Position numbers and translations under genes: made by a program | Source: Bacteroidales bacterium | Lineage (GTDB): Bacteria > Bacteroidota > Bacteroidia > Bacteroidales > P3 | Direction of reading: 5' to 3' | NCBI GenBank assembly: GCA_022482545.1 | Contig: JAKVOZ010000014.1 | Coordinates: forward strand, 1 to 44,096 | Length of the DNA stretch: 44,096 nucleotides | Shown here: piece by piece, positions 1-7,519 of the stretch | Numbering within the stretch: position 1 is the first letter of the stretch | How the letters are laid out: each line of letters opens with the position of its first letter | Notes under the pieces: generated by a model | What the model was told of the DNA's origin: nothing | Databases searched by the model: none | What the model saw: only the letters and a program-made list of their open reading frames with translations

Positions 1-1185
1 CTCATCGTCTGATGCTCTATATGAATTATATTGATTTAAATCATGAGCAAAATTATATGATGAATTATCAAAAGCATCTTTGCACCATTCTGATACATTT
101 CCTACCATATCATATAAACCAAATTCATTTGGTGCATAGTGTGCTACCATAAGAGTCGTTGCTCCTCCATCTCCATCATAAGAACCTCTTTGTGGTTTAT
201 AATTAGCAAGGAAACATCCTCTACCATTATTTACATAAGGACCGCCCCATGGATAAGGAGAACCATCTAAACCACCTCTTGCTGCATATTCCCATTCAGC
301 CTCTGTTGGTAAACGGAAATCTTCCATTCTTTCATATTCTTGTTTTGCAAGGTAATTATTCATTTGCTGTGTTCTCCAAACACAAAAAGCTTCTGCTTGT
401 CTGTAACTAACACCAACAACAGGATAATTATCATATTTTGGATGATCAAAATAAGAACGTGTTGCTGATTCATTATATGAATATGCAAAATCATGTATCC
501 AACATAATGTATCAGGATAAACATTTATTACTTCTTTATGTACTAATTTTTTTCTACCACCTTTATATCCACTTGGACGATTAGCAAATGATGATCCGCT
601 ATATTCTTTTGGAACTGCTTGCTCATTATTATAATCTTTTTGAGCTGCTGTTTGATAATCTATCCAACTATATTCATAATTTAATTTTGTTGCATCTATT
701 TGTTGTTTATTATAAAATCTCTCCTCCGTCTTTATATACAAATTAGACAAAGCATCTCTTTCTTCTTCATCTTTACTATTCCAATTAATTTTTGCTTTCC
801 AATTAATCATAGGAGTTTCTAAATCTTGTCCCCATTGGTCTGCTTCTATCAAATATGTTTCAGGATGAACTTCTCCCAAAAGTCTATATGCAATGGAATC
901 TTTTACCCAATCAACAAATTGTCTGTATTCATTATTGGTTATTTCTGTTTCATCCATCCAAAAAGACTGAACTTGAACTGTTTTTGGAGAAAACGCATAA
1001 GTATGATAAACATCCTCATCTGAAGATCCTATCGTAAAACTTCCTTGAGGAACATCTACCATTCCATAAGGTTGCATATCTAAAACATTAGGTCTGTCTT
1101 GTACTCCTATTAATTCTCCCTTATCTGAGCTACCACAACTTATCATTATAATAGCTACTGAAATTAACAAAACTATTTTTTTCAT
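1..1185 (-). CDS. porK: Type IX secretion lipoprotein PorK/GldK, partial (C-terminus beyond the window)
   Basis: An open frame of 395 codons runs off the left edge. It starts with a lipoprotein signal ending in MISC (Cys about residue 16) and continues into a formylglycine-generating-enzyme (SUMF1-like) fold, shown by VGVSYRQAEAFCVWR, RLPTEAEWEYAARGG, YPWGG and YDMVGNVSEW. A SUMF1-like lipoprotein directly downstream of a PorP/SprF protein is the PorK/GldK arrangement; in that family the protein forms, with PorN/GldN, a periplasmic ring of the type IX secretion and gliding machinery. The enzyme activity of the fold is not expected in PorK. An in-frame upstream ATG at 1215 exists, but the signal peptide fits 1185 better. 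porL, porM and porN would be expected to the left of the window. GldJ, also SUMF1-like, is the main alternative. Confidence 0.87.
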   Translation of the reverse strand, partial: MKKIVLLISVAIIMISCGSSDKGELIGVQDRPNVLDMQPYGMVDVPQGSFTIGSSDEDVYHTYAFSPKTVQVQSFWMDETEITNNEYRQFVDWVKDSIAYRLLGEVHPETYLIEADQWGQDLETPMINWKAKINWNSKDEEERDALSNLYIKTEERFYNKQQIDATKLNYEYSWIDYQTAAQKDYNNEQAVPKEYSGSSFANRPSGYKGGRKKLVHKEVINVYPDTLCWIHDFAYSYNESATRSYFDHPKYDNYPVVGVSYRQAEAFCVWRTQQMNNYLAKQEYERMEDFRLPTEAEWEYAARGGLDGSPYPWGGPYVNNGRGCFLANYKPQRGSYDGDGGATTLMVAHYAPNEFGLYDMVGNVSEWCKDAFDNSSYNFAHDLNQYNSYRASDDE

Positions 1186-1223
1186 ATCTTTAATATTTTG
1201 AATATCTTTTTTCATATCTTTAA
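1177..1223. repeat. 17-bp direct repeat duplicating the porK start region
   Basis: The same 17 bases occur at 1177-1193 and 1207-1223, offset by 30 bp. Each copy carries a minus-strand ATG AAA AAA, so the two candidate start codons (1185 and 1215) are in the same frame. This makes the true translation start ambiguous. Confidence 0.7.
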
Positions 1224-1301
1224 CTTTTATTTTAACTTTAATCTATCTTACGCAAAGATTCTTTTTTTGTTTCATTTTTAATAAAAAAAATTGCAACCTA
1301 A

Positions 1302-2327
1302 CTACATTTTTATTGTATTACGATAAATTGTAGGAGGACTTGGTGGATTCTCTATCTTGAAACAATATCTTGCAAATACTTCCAAAGAACCACTTGACTG
1401 TGTTGATATTCTTGATGTTGGAATATCATAAGATAAACCTATTTTAAAATCTTTGTAAGAAAATCCAGCTAATACCATTATAGCATCTTGTACTCTATAA
1501 GAAAGACCACCCCATATTTTATGGTCATATTCTACTAATGTTGTAGCATCTAATTGATATGCTGAACTTGACATAAAATCAGTTTTCAATAATGCTGATG
1601 GTAATACTCTGATAGATGGATATTCTGGCACAACCCATTCATACCCAGCAAGAATATAATAAAATCTTCTATTGTCCCATCTTAATTTATCACTTTTTGT
1701 TTGCATTAATTTAGAAGAAGCAAATCCCAAATATAATTTACCTGGTATTTGATAATAAACTCCTGCACCTAAATCAAACAACATATCATCTTTATCATTA
1801 CCTTTCAATAAAGGGTCTTGTGTTTCTCCTATTTGATCATTTTCAGTAAATTGATCACTACCCATCAATTTACTTTTATCTATACTTGCATTAAATAATT
1901 GTCCTTCTATTCCTATTGCTAAATTACCTGTAGGTAATTGAAAACGAAAAGCATAATCTAATTTTGCATAAGTGTTATTCCAAAAACCAATTTTATCTGA
2001 AATTACCGTTGCTCCAATACCTCCATGAAGAAATCTTACTGGCATATCAAAAGAAATATTCATTGTCTCTCCTGGTGATGCTCCCGTACTTTGCCCATTA
2101 ACATCTGTTAATGATAATCCCATCCATTGATTACGATAAAAGCCAGTAACACATATAGCGCCATTACTACCTGCATAAGCCGGATTATATGAAAGTCTAT
2201 TAAACATGTATTGAGTGAACTGAGGCTCTTGCTGTGCTATTACTACATTTGATAATAATAAAAAAGCTATCACTGTACATGACAGAAATAATCTATTTTT
2301 AAAAAACATAGTCTTTCTTTTACACAT
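1302..2327 (-). CDS. porP: PorP/SprF family type IX secretion outer-membrane protein
   Basis: The 341-residue product has a signal peptide (FLSCTVIAFLLLSNVVIAQQ) followed by the family hallmark EPQFTQYMFNRLSYNPAYAGS and GFYRNQWMGL, then alternating beta strands of an outer-membrane barrel. PorP/SprF proteins are OmpA-like-barrel partners of the type IX secretion system; PorP is needed for secretion in Porphyromonas and SprF for adhesin secretion in Flavobacterium. It lies 116 bp upstream of porK on the same strand, the usual order of the por locus. A second in-frame Met at residue 7 (2309) would also give a good signal peptide. Because the paralog family is large, PorP rather than SprF rests on the porK neighbour. 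Confidence 0.9.
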   Translation of the reverse strand: MCKRKTMFFKNRLFLSCTVIAFLLLSNVVIAQQEPQFTQYMFNRLSYNPAYAGSNGAICVTGFYRNQWMGLSLTDVNGQSTGASPGETMNISFDMPVRFLHGGIGATVISDKIGFWNNTYAKLDYAFRFQLPTGNLAIGIEGQLFNASIDKSKLMGSDQFTENDQIGETQDPLLKGNDKDDMLFDLGAGVYYQIPGKLYLGFASSKLMQTKSDKLRWDNRRFYYILAGYEWVVPEYPSIRVLPSALLKTDFMSSSAYQLDATTLVEYDHKIWGGLSYRVQDAIMVLAGFSYKDFKIGLSYDIPTSRISTQSSGSLEVFARYCFKIENPPSPPTIYRNTIKM

Positions 2328-2390
2328 AAGCTTTCTTATCGTATTACTAAAATTTTATTTGCCAACTCTTTTATTTTTAAAGTAGCGTTG

Positions 2391-2398
2391 CAAAAGTA
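2391..2398 (-). promoter_or_regulatory. Candidate Bacteroidota -7 box upstream of porP
   Basis: Minus-strand TACTTTTG matches the Bacteroidota sigma-ABfr -7 consensus TAnnTTTG. It lies 64 bp before the porP start, with AT-rich sequence around it. No clean -33 box is visible. Confidence 0.45.
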
Positions 2399-2510
2399 AC
2401 TCTTTTTTCTTATAAAATTAACAACATTTATAAATTTTTTCAAAAAAAAATACTTTTTTTATTATTTTATTATTATTAGAAGTTATATATCAATCAGTTA
2501 TTAATAAAAT

Positions 2511-3260
2511 CTATTTTTCTTTATTTTTTATTAAATGTGCTAAAGGATACTTCTTTTTGAGTTCATTTATAGCGAGATTTGCTGTTTCCCTTGAAATAAA
2601 CGGACCTATATTAATATAATAAAAATTCTCATTATATATTTTTATTGATTTTGCCCTATCTTGATATTTATCTGGCAGTTGACTTATTATAGTTTTTGCT
2701 TGAAATTTGCCTTCTGCTGTTGCAAGTCTAACATAATAAGTAAATAAAAAATTCTCTTGAACTTTATTCTCCTTAGAAAATATAACTGAATCTAAATATT
2801 CTTTTCTCAAACTATCATTTAAGTCTTTTCTATCAAACATTTCAAATATCTCATCTTGTTTAGCCCACAAATCTAAATAATCATCTCCCAAGACCTCAAC
2901 AGTTACAGGACTTGACCCTAATTGATGTAAATGTATTCTCTTTGCAGCTATCTTTGAAATATCTATAACTCCCTTTCTAGGACATCTATCATTAACTCTT
3001 AGAAATACTGAACGTCCATTTTTTTTATTTGTAACTTTAACAATAGTATTCAATGGCAAGGTTTTATGTGCTGCCGTATATTGTTTTTGTGAGAATTTTT
3101 CTCCACTTGTTGTTCTTCTGTTTTCAAAACGGTCATGATAATATGTTGCTTTATTACTAATTAATTTCTTCTTCTTTTGACAATACAAATTACTGCTGAA
3201 TAAAATCAAACAACCTAATATCAACCATAATATCTTACTTTTTCTTCTTAATTTTACCAC
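2511..3260 (-). CDS. rlpA: RlpA-like septal ring lytic transglycosylase with C-terminal SPOR domain
   Basis: The 249-residue protein has an N-terminal hydrophobic export signal (ILWLILGCLILFSSNLYC), a double-psi beta-barrel of the RlpA type at about residues 35-120 (ATYYHDRFENRRTTSGEKF, AAHKTLPLNT, VNDRCPRKGVIDIS) and a C-terminal SPOR-like region from about residue 170 (YYVRLATAEGKFQAK ... YYINIGPFISRETANLAI). RlpA proteins act in the periplasm on denuded peptidoglycan at the septum, where SPOR domains bind. The conserved Asp of the barrel is present in VNDRCP. The start overlaps the kdsC stop by 7 bp, suggesting translational coupling. The Cys after LY lacks a small residue at -1, so I do not call it a lipoprotein. 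Confidence 0.88.
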   Translation of the reverse strand: MVKLRRKSKILWLILGCLILFSSNLYCQKKKKLISNKATYYHDRFENRRTTSGEKFSQKQYTAAHKTLPLNTIVKVTNKKNGRSVFLRVNDRCPRKGVIDISKIAAKRIHLHQLGSSPVTVEVLGDDYLDLWAKQDEIFEMFDRKDLNDSLRKEYLDSVIFSKENKVQENFLFTYYVRLATAEGKFQAKTIISQLPDKYQDRAKSIKIYNENFYYINIGPFISRETANLAINELKKKYPLAHLIKNKEK

Positions 3261-3772
3261 TCTTTTGAGTCTTCGTTAAACCATTGTCCTTGTAATTTAA
3301 GAACTTGTTCTATTACATCTCTCACACAACCATAGCCTCCTTTTTGATGAGAAATATAATCTGCAACATCTTTTATTTCTTCTGCTGCATCTTGTGGGCA
3401 TGTTGCGACTCCTACATTTTGCATTATATCATAATCAGGTATATCATCTCCCATATATAAAACATTTTCTTTTTGGAGATTATTTTCCTTCAAATATTTA
3501 TAATATGTATCCATTTTTTGTTTAGAAGAAAGAAACATATCTTTTACTCCTAACATATTCATCCTTGTTTCAATACTTTTCCCTTTACCTCCAGAAAGAA
3601 TGGCTACTTTATATCCTTTTTTTATTGCATATTGAATAGCATATCCATCTTTTACATTACCATTTCTTACAATAACTTCATCATTTGCCGTCCAAATAAA
3701 TCCATCTGTCATAACTCCATCATAATCAAATATGAAAGCTTTTATTGAGTTTAATTTAGTTTTATAATTCAT
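3254..3772 (-). CDS. kdsC: KdsC-type HAD phosphatase (3-deoxy-D-manno-octulosonate 8-phosphate phosphatase)
   Basis: A HAD phosphatase of the small cap-less KdsC/YrbI group. It has the nucleophile motif FIFDYDGVMTDG, motif II SGGKGKS and motif IV/tail MGDDIPDYDIMQNVG followed by the KdsC signature GGYGCVRDVIE. KdsC removes phosphate from Kdo-8-phosphate on the way to CMP-Kdo and the LPS inner core, in the cytoplasm. I chose the Met at 3772 (172 residues). The longer reading from 3796 would overlap the hldD end by 20 bp and adds residues unlike other KdsC starts. Neighbours hldD, a deacetylase-like protein and lptB make an LPS role likely. Confidence 0.9.
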   Translation of the reverse strand: MNYKTKLNSIKAFIFDYDGVMTDGFIWTANDEVIVRNGNVKDGYAIQYAIKKGYKVAILSGGKGKSIETRMNMLGVKDMFLSSKQKMDTYYKYLKENNLQKENVLYMGDDIPDYDIMQNVGVATCPQDAAEEIKDVADYISHQKGGYGCVRDVIEQVLKLQGQWFNEDSKEW

Positions 3773-3776
3773 ACTT

Positions 3777-4742
3777 TTAGAAATATCTATGACCAATTAA
3801 ATAATTTTGAACATAATCTTTAACTCCTTCTTCCAAAGTATAAAAAGTCTTATTGTATCCAACGCTTCTAAGTTTGGCCATTTTAGCCTCAGTAAAATAT
3901 TGATACTTATCTCTTATATCTATTGGCATATCAACAAACTCAATATTTGTTTGCTTTTCCATTGATTTAAAAGTGTTATCTGCTAAATCATAAAAACTTC
4001 TTGCTTTACCTGTTCCTATATTATATATATCACTCTTAGGTTGCTCTTTCATTAAGAAATACATTATATTAACTAAATCTTTAACATAAACGAAATCTCT
4101 CAATTGCCAACCATCTTTATATCCTTGCTTATGAGAACGAAAAAGACTTACCTTTCCTTCCTTATTTATCTGTTCAAATGAATGAAGAATAACAGATGCC
4201 ATTCTTTTTTTATGATATTCATTTGGTCCATAAACATTAAAAAACTTTAATCCTGCCCAAAATGATGGTTTATTATCTTGTTGTAATTGCCAAATATCAA
4301 ATTCTTGTTTAGATTTTCCATAAGGATTAAGTGGTTTTAGTAATGGAATCTTATTTATATCATCATCATATCCCTGCTCTCCAGCTCCATAGGTTGCAGC
4401 AGAAGAAGCATATATCATTGGTATTTTATTATCCGCGCATATATTCCAAATATCTTTTGTATAATTAAGGTTAAGTTCTAAAAATATATCCCAATCAAAT
4501 TCTGTTGTATCTGTCCTTGCTCCTAAATGGAAAACGCCATCAACATCTTTTGCATTTTCTTTAAACCATTCTATAAAATCTTTTCTATCTATTTTTTTTA
4601 TATATTGTTTATTTTCCCAATTTTCTTTTCTATCTTGTCTTGAAAAATCATCTACTATTATTATGTCTTTTTCTTTCTCTTGATTAAGTTTGCTAACCAT
4701 ACAGCTACCAATAAATCCTGCTGCTCCTGTAACTATTTTCAT
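3777..4742 (-). CDS. hldD: ADP-L-glycero-D-manno-heptose 6-epimerase
   Basis: An extended short-chain dehydrogenase of 321 residues, the usual HldD (RfaD) length. It starts with the Rossmann motif TGAAGFIGS, then IIVDDFS, GVFHLGARTDTTE, the Ser-rich strand YASSAATYG, and the catalytic YGKSK at about residues 141-145. The tail contains RDFVYVKDLVNIMYFL and YNIGTGKARSFYDLA, typical of the family. HldD converts ADP-D-glycero-heptose to the L-glycero form used in the LPS inner core. kdsC begins 4 bp downstream, so both inner-core sugars are served by one transcription unit. A UDP-sugar epimerase is the alternative but fits less well. Confidence 0.9.
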   Translation of the reverse strand: MKIVTGAAGFIGSCMVSKLNQEKEKDIIIVDDFSRQDRKENWENKQYIKKIDRKDFIEWFKENAKDVDGVFHLGARTDTTEFDWDIFLELNLNYTKDIWNICADNKIPMIYASSAATYGAGEQGYDDDINKIPLLKPLNPYGKSKQEFDIWQLQQDNKPSFWAGLKFFNVYGPNEYHKKRMASVILHSFEQINKEGKVSLFRSHKQGYKDGWQLRDFVYVKDLVNIMYFLMKEQPKSDIYNIGTGKARSFYDLADNTFKSMEKQTNIEFVDMPIDIRDKYQYFTEAKMAKLRSVGYNKTFYTLEEGVKDYVQNYLIGHRYF

Positions 4743-4792
4743 CTCTTTTTCCTCTATTTATTTTTATAGTTTTTTCAACAAAAAATCTTAAC

Positions 4793-6103
4793 TCATTTAT
4801 TTATAACGTATTCTATTTCTTTTTCGTATATCTCTTTCCAACCTTTCCATTCTTTTTGATTTGAAAGAGACTCATTATGCCAAATACTGATAAGCTCTCC
4901 ATTAACTTTTTTAACTGCATCAATAAGTTGTTTTATTTTTTCAAATGCTTGCTCTTTATCTAAATTTAATCCATTTTTTAAAGCCACGTCCATAAATGCA
5001 AATGGATATATTCTAAGTTTGGTTTCACAATCTCTTTCCAAATCATAAAAATTAAAACTTGTACAAATACTAGCCCTAAATCCAACTTGATCTGGATAGC
5101 CCATAGAAAATTCTTCTTTTATATCATTCTCTATTAAATCTCTATATGAGTTTGGCAAAGAAAACCTAAGATAATGAAATCTTGCTCTTGTTATTGCTTT
5201 ATGAATAGTCAATGATAGAAGTTTTATTTGGCTTGCCATTTCTTCTGGAGAATCGTAACAAGAATATGACGGATGAATACCTATCTTTGAATAATCACTT
5301 ATATGCTTAACCAAAAGTTGAAACTTTCTACTATATGGAGAAATGTTTTTGTCATATTTACCATATTGAGCAAAAAGAATAAAAAACAATGTCTTAACTT
5401 TGTATTTAGTTAAAGATGAAATGATATAATCAAAACTATCAAAGGGGTCTTGCTTTCTTAAAAACAAAACCTTTAATCTATTTAAACAATCATTAAAATC
5501 ACCATTAAACAAATCCCTAAAAAATCCCCCAACACTACGATAAAATCCTTTATCTAAATAAGAATATGCCATATCAACATCAATAGTATTTAAAAAACTA
5601 AACTCTTTGTTTTCACATTCTAATTCTGGATACCTCTTTAATAGTTTTTCTTTTAGTATATTTGCCCAAATATTAACTATTGGCTGTTCTAAAAAACCTT
5701 TCTGATAAGCCAATGAATCTTTTGCACGAAAACGAGAATGCTTATCTTGAATAAATGGCAAATATTCTTCATATCTTGAAACAAGATAAAACGTTGCTGC
5801 AAAAATATCAAATTCCAAACTATCCTCTTTGCTATATGATTTAAATAAATATGGTATATCATCTTTGTTCTGAAAATCCAAATCTCTTGAAGTTATTATT
5901 GTTTCAAATAATAAATCACTACTTGTTATATGTATTTCATCATATATCTTGTTCTTGCAATACGACAATTTAGGACATTCAACTGCTACAAATTGTTCTT
6001 TATTTGTTGTTACAATAAAATCAATTCCAAGCAAATCTTTAAAGATAAGATTGATAGTATATCCTAATCTATTTGTTTGTTTATCTATATATATAAGTAA
6101 CAT
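4793..6103 (-). CDS. Polysaccharide deacetylase-like protein (DUF7033 type)
   Basis: The 436-residue protein without export signal resembles the Bacteroidota family that couples an N-terminal DUF7033-like region to a divergent NodB-type deacetylase barrel. Visible landmarks are FDIFAATFYLVSRYEEY at about 100-116, the metal-site-like strand FLNTIDVDMAYSY near 170, IGIHPSYSC near 275, RFHYLRFSLPNSY near 307 and a terminal LISIWHNESLS. These correspond in order to the Asp-Asp motif, the His motif and the late His of carbohydrate esterase family 4. The substrate is unknown. It sits 5 bp downstream of lptB and 50 bp upstream of hldD, so a role in surface polysaccharide or LPS is a reasonable inference. 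Confidence 0.75.
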   Translation of the reverse strand: MLLIYIDKQTNRLGYTINLIFKDLLGIDFIVTTNKEQFVAVECPKLSYCKNKIYDEIHITSSDLLFETIITSRDLDFQNKDDIPYLFKSYSKEDSLEFDIFAATFYLVSRYEEYLPFIQDKHSRFRAKDSLAYQKGFLEQPIVNIWANILKEKLLKRYPELECENKEFSFLNTIDVDMAYSYLDKGFYRSVGGFFRDLFNGDFNDCLNRLKVLFLRKQDPFDSFDYIISSLTKYKVKTLFFILFAQYGKYDKNISPYSRKFQLLVKHISDYSKIGIHPSYSCYDSPEEMASQIKLLSLTIHKAITRARFHYLRFSLPNSYRDLIENDIKEEFSMGYPDQVGFRASICTSFNFYDLERDCETKLRIYPFAFMDVALKNGLNLDKEQAFEKIKQLIDAVKKVNGELISIWHNESLSNQKEWKGWKEIYEKEIEYVINK

Positions 6104-6108
6104 TCTAT

Positions 6109-6831
6109 TTATCTTAACTCAAAATTATCTCCTAAGTATTTTTTTCTTACTTGTTCGTCAGATGCTAATTCTTTTGGCGAACCTGTTTTAAATACTTTTC
6201 CTTCTATCAATAAATATGCTCTATCTGTTATTGTTAGTGTTTCATGAACATTATGATCTGTTATAAGAACACCAATATTTTTATCTTTCAATTTCCTTAC
6301 TATTGATTGAATATCTTGAACTGCTATTGGGTCTACTCCTGCAAAAGGCTCATCAAGAAGAATAAATTTAGGATTAGATGCTAATGCTCTTGCTATTTCT
6401 GTTCTTCTTCTCTCCCCTCCTGATAATTGATTGCCTTTGCTTTTACGTATTTTTGTTAAACTAAACTCCTCCAACAATGATTCCATTCTTTCTATTCTTT
6501 CTTGTTTAGTATAGTTTTGAAATTCCAAAATAGACATTATATTATCTTCAATACTAAGATTTCTAAACACGGACGCTTCTTGTGGAAGATAGCCTATACC
6601 ATTTTGTGCTCTCTTATACATCGGCATATCTGTTATGTCCTTGTCTTCCAAAAACACATTACCAGAAAAAGGCTTAATTAATCCAACTATCATATAAAAA
6701 GTTGTTGTCTTACCTGCTCCATTAGGTCCTAACAATCCTACTATTTCACCTTGATTTACTTCTATTGAAACTTCACTAACAACTGTTCTTTTCTTATATT
6801 TCTTAACAACTTTATCTGTGTATAACTTCAT
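6109..6831 (-). CDS. lptB: LPS export ABC transporter ATP-binding protein LptB
   Basis: A stand-alone ABC ATPase of 240 residues with Walker [10 protein letters not shown] (about 36-44), Q-loop [12 protein letters not shown], signature LSGGERRR (about 137-144), Walker [14 protein letters not shown] and switch His in VLITDHNV. The phrase EASVFRNLS after the Q-loop and the [13 protein letters not shown] stretch are typical of LptB. LptB powers the LptFG permease that extracts LPS from the inner membrane and passes it to LptC. lptC is also in this window, 18 kb away on the other strand. The gene heads the LPS-related minus-strand cluster. Confidence 0.95.
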   Translation of the reverse strand: MKLYTDKVVKKYKKRTVVSEVSIEVNQGEIVGLLGPNGAGKTTTFYMIVGLIKPFSGNVFLEDKDITDMPMYKRAQNGIGYLPQEASVFRNLSIEDNIMSILEFQNYTKQERIERMESLLEEFSLTKIRKSKGNQLSGGERRRTEIARALASNPKFILLDEPFAGVDPIAVQDIQSIVRKLKDKNIGVLITDHNVHETLTITDRAYLLIEGKVFKTGSPKELASDEQVRKKYLGDNFELR

Positions 6832-6850
6832 AGGTCATGATTTAAAATAG

Positions 6851-6882
6851 CAAAGATAAAGATAATTCTCTTACTACCAAAA
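6851..6882 (-). promoter_or_regulatory. Promoter for the lptB operon
   Basis: On the minus strand TTTTGG (6877-6882) is followed about 19 bp later by TATCTTTG (6851-6858). This is a close match to the Bacteroidota TTTG-N19-TAnnTTTG promoter. The box ends 20 bp before the lptB ATG, leaving a very short leader. Confidence 0.7.
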
Positions 6883-6918
6883 TTTTTAATAAAAAATCTT
6901 TAAATCCAAAAAATTCAT

Positions 6919-6926
6919 TACCTTTG
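6919..6926 (+). promoter_or_regulatory. Candidate -7 box upstream of the methyltransferase-like gene
   Basis: TACCTTTG matches TAnnTTTG and is followed by CA, as in other promoters of this window. It points to the plus-strand gene starting at 6989 or 7031 and is divergent to the lptB promoter 60 bp away. Confidence 0.55.
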
Positions 6927-6988
6927 CAAAACAAAGAAAAATCAAAAAAAACACTCATCAAAATATATCATCAAAATATTAAATTAAA

Positions 6989-7045
6989 GTGAAGAAATAT
7001 TTTATTAAAATCAAAAGATATTTTATTAAAATGAAGAAATATTTT
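6989..7045 (+). repeat. In-frame 21-bp tandem repeat at the start of a gene
   Basis: Two full 21-bp units (6989-7009, 7010-7030) and a third partial unit (7031-7045) repeat the pattern (A/G)TN AA(G/A) A(A/G)A TAT TTT ATT AAA. They encode MKKYFIK, IKRYFIK and MKKYFSY. The unit starts are GTG, ATC and ATG, so the duplication also multiplies possible start codons. Confidence 0.8.
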
Positions 7046-7519
7046 AGCTACTTGTTAAATGCTAAAAATGAATACAATATACATTCTCCTTTTATGTTTG
7101 ATTTTTTTGTTGAGGGCTTAAAAAAAACTAAGATAAAAAAGGGAAATAAAAAAGAAAAACTCATATATTCTATCGTTTCTTTCTTTCAAAATACTCCTAT
7201 CCACATTTACTCTTTTGAATATAACAAAATTCAATCCTATCTAAATGATTACCTTCCCAATAATAAGGTTTGTTTTCATCTTATTAACAATGAAATGGAT
7301 ATTTACAATGATTTTTCATCAATTATTAATAATAAAGAGAGCAACAATATAATACTTATTTTTGATGATATTTATAAAAACGATTCTTGTGTTGAACAAT
7401 GGACTAAGATATTGAATGAAAACAAAATACTTGTCTGCGTTGATTTTTATAGAATAGGCGTTGTATTCCAAAATTCTTGTTTTAAAGATAAGCAGAACTA
7501 TATATTAAAAAGACATTAG
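6989..7519 (+). CDS. Shortened relative of class I SAM-dependent methyltransferases, SAM site not recognisable
   Basis: A 176-residue product from GTG 6989, or 162 from ATG 7031. The N-terminus YLLNAKNEYNIHSPFMFDFF and the C-terminus LIFDDIYKNDSCVEQW ... ILVCVDFYRIGVVFQ match the two ends of a roughly 250-residue Bacteroidota methyltransferase family, whose members read KAxNxHGxHSPFVFD and DDIHxSxxMExAW ... VTxDLFRxGxVFF. What is missing is the middle: no Gly-rich DFGAGS-like segment and no E-x-G-x-x-x-G SAM loop, only a compact strand-helix stretch (IHIYSFEYNKIQSYL). The ends identify the family; catalytic loss is an inference. The gene converges on the next one, with the two stop codons overlapping by 3-4 bp. 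Confidence 0.6.
   Translation: MKKYFIKIKRYFIKMKKYFSYLLNAKNEYNIHSPFMFDFFVEGLKKTKIKKGNKKEKLIYSIVSFFQNTPIHIYSFEYNKIQSYLNDYLPNNKVCFHLINNEMDIYNDFSSIINNKESNNIILIFDDIYKNDSCVEQWTKILNENKILVCVDFYRIGVVFQNSCFKDKQNYILKRH

Noticed and set aside
826-1037. Short plus-strand frames opposite porK
   Set aside because: They are shadows of the minus-strand coding frame, with no promoter or family features.
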